In this document: positions 61,133-64,000 of the stretch, one piece after another | How positions within the stretch are numbered: the stretch's first letter is position 1 | How the letters are laid out: each line of letters starts with the position of its first letter | Source of the DNA: an uncultured bacterium | Lineage (GTDB): Bacteria; Verrucomicrobiota; Lentisphaeria; Victivallales; UBA1829 | Reading direction: 5' to 3' | Length of the DNA stretch: 64,000 nucleotides | Assembly: GCA_949297765.1 (NCBI GenBank) | Contig: CASFTV010000001.1 | Coordinates: 1 to 64,000, forward strand | Made by a program: the position numbers and the translations under genes | Notes under the pieces: model-generated | The model's input: the letters and a program-made list of their open reading frames with translations, nothing else | What the model was told of the DNA's origin: nothing | Database searches by the model: none

Positions 61133-62586
61133 CGGTCCTCTCCTTTTGCCCGGCCGACACACCAGCGCTCGGTCAGGGAGATGCTTTCGCCCGGCTTTAG
61201 AAGGCGGACCGGCGAATGCGATTCCTCCTCGGTCAGCGCTCCGTTGACAAAAAGATGGACCGGATATTCTCCATTCAGATCCTCTTTGGGGCGGTCGTAA
61301 CGGATCGTCATCCATCCGCCGTTCCGCCCTTCTGTCCGGATTTCCGGCGGATCACTCCAGATGCGGAACTCGGAGAAAGCGGTATGCGTTCCCGGTTTTC
61401 CGGAGAAAAGAAGAACGGTCTTTTCCGGCGATTTCCGGAGTTCCAGAAGAGAACCTTTCTGCTCAAAGCGGAGTTTCGCCGGAGCATTTTTCTGTTCCGG
61501 AGGAAGAAGAATCCTCTTCAGGAGAGAGGTCTCCAGACGGGTGATGCTCCAGACTCCGAGCGGACGCGGAAAGGGGGCTTTGCTGAGGATCCGGTTTTCC
61601 AGATCAAAACCGTCCTCCCGGATCCGCAGGCGGTATTCGTAGACAATGCGGAAGAGCGTGCTTTCGGAAGAGCGCATCACGATTTCGCCGTCGGCGGGGA
61701 AGACGATCGTATAGGGCGCATGCTTCAGAATCGGATCGTTCGGATAGAACGCGGGGGAGGGGTGACAGCGCATGAAGTGTCCGCCGCTGCGGTCCGGCGT
61801 CCGCCCGCGCAGAAGACGGTCCGCTCCGGGGAAGACGGTCGTTTTCAAAAGGTTCTCCCCGTCCTTTTCCCTGAATTCCAGAATGCGGCCACCGTATTCC
61901 GGAACGAGGAGCGCTTCGAACTCTTTCCCTTCGATCCGGTAGGCGTTTGCGAATCCGTTCCATTCAAGTTTCCGGATTCTGCACGATTTCCAGTCTGCCG
62001 GAGGCGCCGGGTACTCCGGGACGAACGCCAGAATAGTCTCGTGTTTCCGCCGGTTCCGCTCCAGAGCCGACCGGAGCGCATCCGGCGTCCGGGTCCGGAA
62101 GACGGGATTGCCCCAGGCGACGCGCTGAAGACGGAAGCCCCGTCCATACTCTCCGCGCAGCTCCAGCTGATGGATTCCGCGCAGATCAACGTCCACTCGT
62201 TCCGGTTCTGCTCCGAGAGCCAGAGTCCGTTTCAGGACAATCCGGTGATCCGCGAGAATCACGAAGTGAACGTCGGTTTCTTCCGGTCGATCGTTCGGAA
62301 GGTGTTCTTCGTCAACTCCGATCATTGCGGAGAAGGCGTCGGCACACCCGTCCAGGCGATAGACGATGCTGAAACCGGTGTGTCCGCAGATTCCTTTCGG
62401 AAAGACCGTTCCGCCGATCCGGATCGGACCTTTCCCGCTGAGGTTCCGGTTGATCCGGGGAAGCTGCGGTCCGTCGGGCGTCCAGCTGTATGCCGCGTCG
62501 GTCCACGGCAGCGTGTCGAGGCCGATCTCCTCCGCCCCGCAGAACAGGACAAGGAAAAGAAGCAGAAAACGGATTGTTCCACGCAT
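61129..62586 (-). CDS. Secreted NPCBM-domain protein with mutarotase-like (DUF4380-like) domain
   Basis: 485 aa. Signal peptide of about 18 residues (FLLLFLVLFCGAEEI). Residues about 20-165 match the NPCBM sugar-binding domain (PIRIGGTVFPKGICGHTGFS, VYRLDGCADAFSAMIGVDEE). Residues 215-480 look like a galactose-mutarotase-type beta-sandwich as in DUF4380 (EALLVPEYGGRILEFREKDG; YEYRLRIREDGFDLENRILS). No known catalytic residues can be named. Coupled by ATGA to the next gene, 6 bp after the one before. Confidence 0.75.
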   Translation of the reverse strand: MRGTIRFLLLFLVLFCGAEEIGLDTLPWTDAAYSWTPDGPQLPRINRNLSGKGPIRIGGTVFPKGICGHTGFSIVYRLDGCADAFSAMIGVDEEHLPNDRPEETDVHFVILADHRIVLKRTLALGAEPERVDVDLRGIHQLELRGEYGRGFRLQRVAWGNPVFRTRTPDALRSALERNRRKHETILAFVPEYPAPPADWKSCRIRKLEWNGFANAYRIEGKEFEALLVPEYGGRILEFREKDGENLLKTTVFPGADRLLRGRTPDRSGGHFMRCHPSPAFYPNDPILKHAPYTIVFPADGEIVMRSSESTLFRIVYEYRLRIREDGFDLENRILSKAPFPRPLGVWSITRLETSLLKRILLPPEQKNAPAKLRFEQKGSLLELRKSPEKTVLLFSGKPGTHTAFSEFRIWSDPPEIRTEGRNGGWMTIRYDRPKEDLNGEYPVHLFVNGALTEEESHSPVRLLKPGESISLTERWCVGRAKGEDR

Positions 62587-62592
62587 CGCCGG

Positions 62593-63351
62593 TTACTCTT
62601 TCGCCATCCGGTCCAGCATGTCTTCCGCTTCCCGGAGAATCTCCGTCGAGCTCAGAAGTTCGTTGCGGATGGAAAGTTCCGCAATGTCGATCCGGATCGG
62701 CTGTTCCGCATCCTCTTGCCCTTTGGGAAGAAGCGTGGAGAACAGCGGCTTTTTCGGATAGAGATTCTCCTTTTCGTACGCCCGGATCGACTTCGATGCC
62801 GCAAGTTCTCCGTTCACAAACAGCTGAAGATCGCCGGAACGGTTCGCCGAAAGCGTCAGAACAGTCCACTTGCCCGGCTCGATGCGGAGATCCCGGTTCA
62901 TGCGGACGGAGACAAAGTGGTTGCTTTTTTCATTGCCGGACACCGCCACAAACAAGCCGTATGCCTGCAGCCCCTCCTTGTCCGCCCGGATGCCGAGACG
63001 AAGTCCCGGTTTCCGAAGACTGCCCGCTCCCGCGTAGAGCGGGTAGGCCTCTCCCGATTTTCCTTCCGCACGAAGCAGAACCGTGAAGGTCAGGTTCTCC
63101 GTTCCGCAGCCTTCTCCGCCGGAAAGCTGATACAGCGTGCTGGAGCCGCTCTGATACCGCGCGATCGTTTTTCCCTTTTCCTGTACGGCTTCGACTCCGG
63201 TTTTGCTGGAGCCGGTGGAGAAGTTCTTATGCAGTTTTTTGTTCCAGCGGTCCTGAAGAACCGTACCCGGAGCAACCTCCAGGAGCGTATCGGCCGGAAG
63301 AAGCGCGGCGGTGCACAATGCGCCGAGGACGATGGAAAGTTTTGCGTTCAT
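62593..63351 (-). CDS. Exported LamG/concanavalin-like domain protein
   Basis: 252 aa. Signal peptide MNAKLSIVLGALCTAALL then PADTLL. The rest reads as one concanavalin-A-like sandwich: LTFTVLLRAEGKSGEAYPLY, and the LamG-type strand pair KWTVLTLSANRSGDLQLFVN. The ATG at 63351 has an AAGGAGG SD and overlaps the stop of the upstream gene in ATGA. Probably binds or presents a glycan; no enzyme motif. Confidence 0.78.
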   Translation of the reverse strand: MNAKLSIVLGALCTAALLPADTLLEVAPGTVLQDRWNKKLHKNFSTGSSKTGVEAVQEKGKTIARYQSGSSTLYQLSGGEGCGTENLTFTVLLRAEGKSGEAYPLYAGAGSLRKPGLRLGIRADKEGLQAYGLFVAVSGNEKSNHFVSVRMNRDLRIEPGKWTVLTLSANRSGDLQLFVNGELAASKSIRAYEKENLYPKKPLFSTLLPKGQEDAEQPIRIDIAELSIRNELLSSTEILREAEDMLDRMAKE

Positions 63352-64000
63352 TGCTGTTCCTCCTTGAAAATTTCGATTCCGTTGATGGCGGGGTCGCCGC
63401 CGGCCTTGATGGTCAGCAGTCCCCGTTTGACTTCCACATGTTTCCACGTCTCCACCGCCGCGGACTGGAAGCCGCCGCCGAGATGGACCGGATTCAGATT
63501 TTTCCGGCTCGTGCCGCCGACCTGAAGATGGAAGGTCCGGCCGTTTTCGCGGTTCGGCGCATAGGTCTCCGCAAAATGGATCTTTACGGTATAGTGTCCG
63601 TTCGGGAGGGGAATCTGATAGAACATCTGCGAGCCGTAGGCTTCGGTTGTGAAGATCTCGGGAAAGTCCGTGTTTTTCACGGTGATTCTGCCGCGCGAGA
63701 CAAATGTGCCGTATTCGCAGCCGTAGGCGTTGAAGCCGGTGTAGAGCTGATCGGCGAACCAGAGGTTGCCTTTGGAATCGGTCAGGTCCTCCGGTGCGCC
63801 GCAGTTGATCCGCGCTACGCCGCGCTCATTCAGTTCCCGGACGAGGCGCTGCTGTTTTTCCATCTGCGGTTTGCTGTCGAAGAAGCGTTTGGCATAGAAG
63901 AGAACTTCAAAATCGTCCATCTCCTTTTTCAGAGCATAGATGTCCCTGGTTTTCAGGAACTTCGCAATCCGGCGGAGATTTTCTTCCGGGATTTTCCGGG
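63348..64000 (-). CDS. C-terminal part of a protein ending in a malectin domain (partial)
   Basis: The frame is open through base 64000, so only the last 217 or so residues are seen. A helical segment comes first (KIPEENLRRIAKFLKTRDIY), then a malectin-type domain: VARINCGAPEDLTDSKGNLW, YGSQMFYQIPLPNGHYTVKI, HFAETYAPNRENGRTFHLQV and GLLTIKAGGDPAINGIEIF. Malectin domains bind glucose-type sugars. The missing N-terminal part may hold the enzyme of this operon. Confidence 0.8.
   Translation of the reverse strand, partial: RKIPEENLRRIAKFLKTRDIYALKKEMDDFEVLFYAKRFFDSKPQMEKQQRLVRELNERGVARINCGAPEDLTDSKGNLWFADQLYTGFNAYGCEYGTFVSRGRITVKNTDFPEIFTTEAYGSQMFYQIPLPNGHYTVKIHFAETYAPNRENGRTFHLQVGGTSRKNLNPVHLGGGFQSAAVETWKHVEVKRGLLTIKAGGDPAINGIEIFKEEQQ

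Noticed and set aside
61216-63525. 769-codon open frame on the plus strand opposite the NPCBM/LamG genes
   Set aside because: No family features, strongly Arg/Pro-rich, and it covers two well-supported minus-strand genes with signal peptides and SD sequences. GC-rich codon use with few TTA, CTA and TCA codons leaves long antisense frames open.
1-64000. tRNA, rRNA, CRISPR, transposase or prophage genes
   Set aside because: Gaps between genes are short and were read through; no cloverleaf, spaced repeat array, transposase motif or integrase was found.

Overview
The window reads as ordinary chromosome of a Gram-negative, saccharolytic anaerobe, most likely a gut-type Lentisphaerota close to Victivallis. 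This placement is inferred from gene content, not from a marker gene. The supporting signs are: several AraC-type regulators next to glycoside hydrolases; pilin-like proteins with an H-X9-DG motif; a planctomycete/verrucomicrobia-style Ser/Thr kinase fused to repeats; outer-membrane functions (secretin, MlaA, lipoproteins); and GC-rich genes separated by AT-rich promoters. Most promoters that can be read fit TTGAxx, 16-17 bp, TATAxT, and most starts have a clear Shine-Dalgarno (SD) sequence. No tRNA, rRNA, CRISPR array, insertion sequence or phage gene was found.

Layout. Bases 1-11.3 kb are a carbohydrate region: four AraC regulators, an M20 amidohydrolase, a GH35 beta-galactosidase, and a minus-strand cluster of AraC, ADP-ribosylglycohydrolase-like protein, pilin-like protein and GH5 enzyme. 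Bases 11.4-15.0 kb hold a small lipoprotein and pyruvate phosphate dikinase with a histone H1-like tail. Bases 15.1-21.85 kb are a complete tryptophan operon, trpL-E-G-D-C-F-B-A, with a readable attenuator. Bases 21.9-27.5 kb are a tight operon: RNA helicase, SpoU methylase, NAD kinase, CoaB, and an MlaA-hydrolase fusion. Bases 27.6-36.4 kb are mixed: xseB, a BI-1 protein, a highly divergent HypF, hisB, a methyltransferase-like protein, an aminotransferase, two unknown membrane proteins and an SGNH hydrolase.

Bases 36.5-41.6 kb are a four-gene operon joining a secretin to a MacAB-like adaptor, ATPase and permease. Bases 41.8-49.8 kb hold a thioredoxin-like protein, pta, a kinase-LRR-lectin fusion, marC, an XRE-cupin regulator and a shortened MurC-like ligase. 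Bases 49.85-64 kb return to carbohydrate use: a LacI-controlled GH1/GH-A operon, a GxDLY-SGNH esterase, a GH39-like enzyme with a CBM9-like tail, a pilin-like protein, an AraC regulator and a four-gene operon of NPCBM, LamG-like and malectin proteins that runs off the window.

The most unusual items are the secretin-MacAB operon, the MlaA-alpha/beta-hydrolase fusion, the kinase whose lysine sits in the glycine loop as in WNK kinases, the HypF homologue lacking several catalytic residues, the H1-like tail on PPDK, and the E. coli-style trp attenuator in a probable non-proteobacterium.
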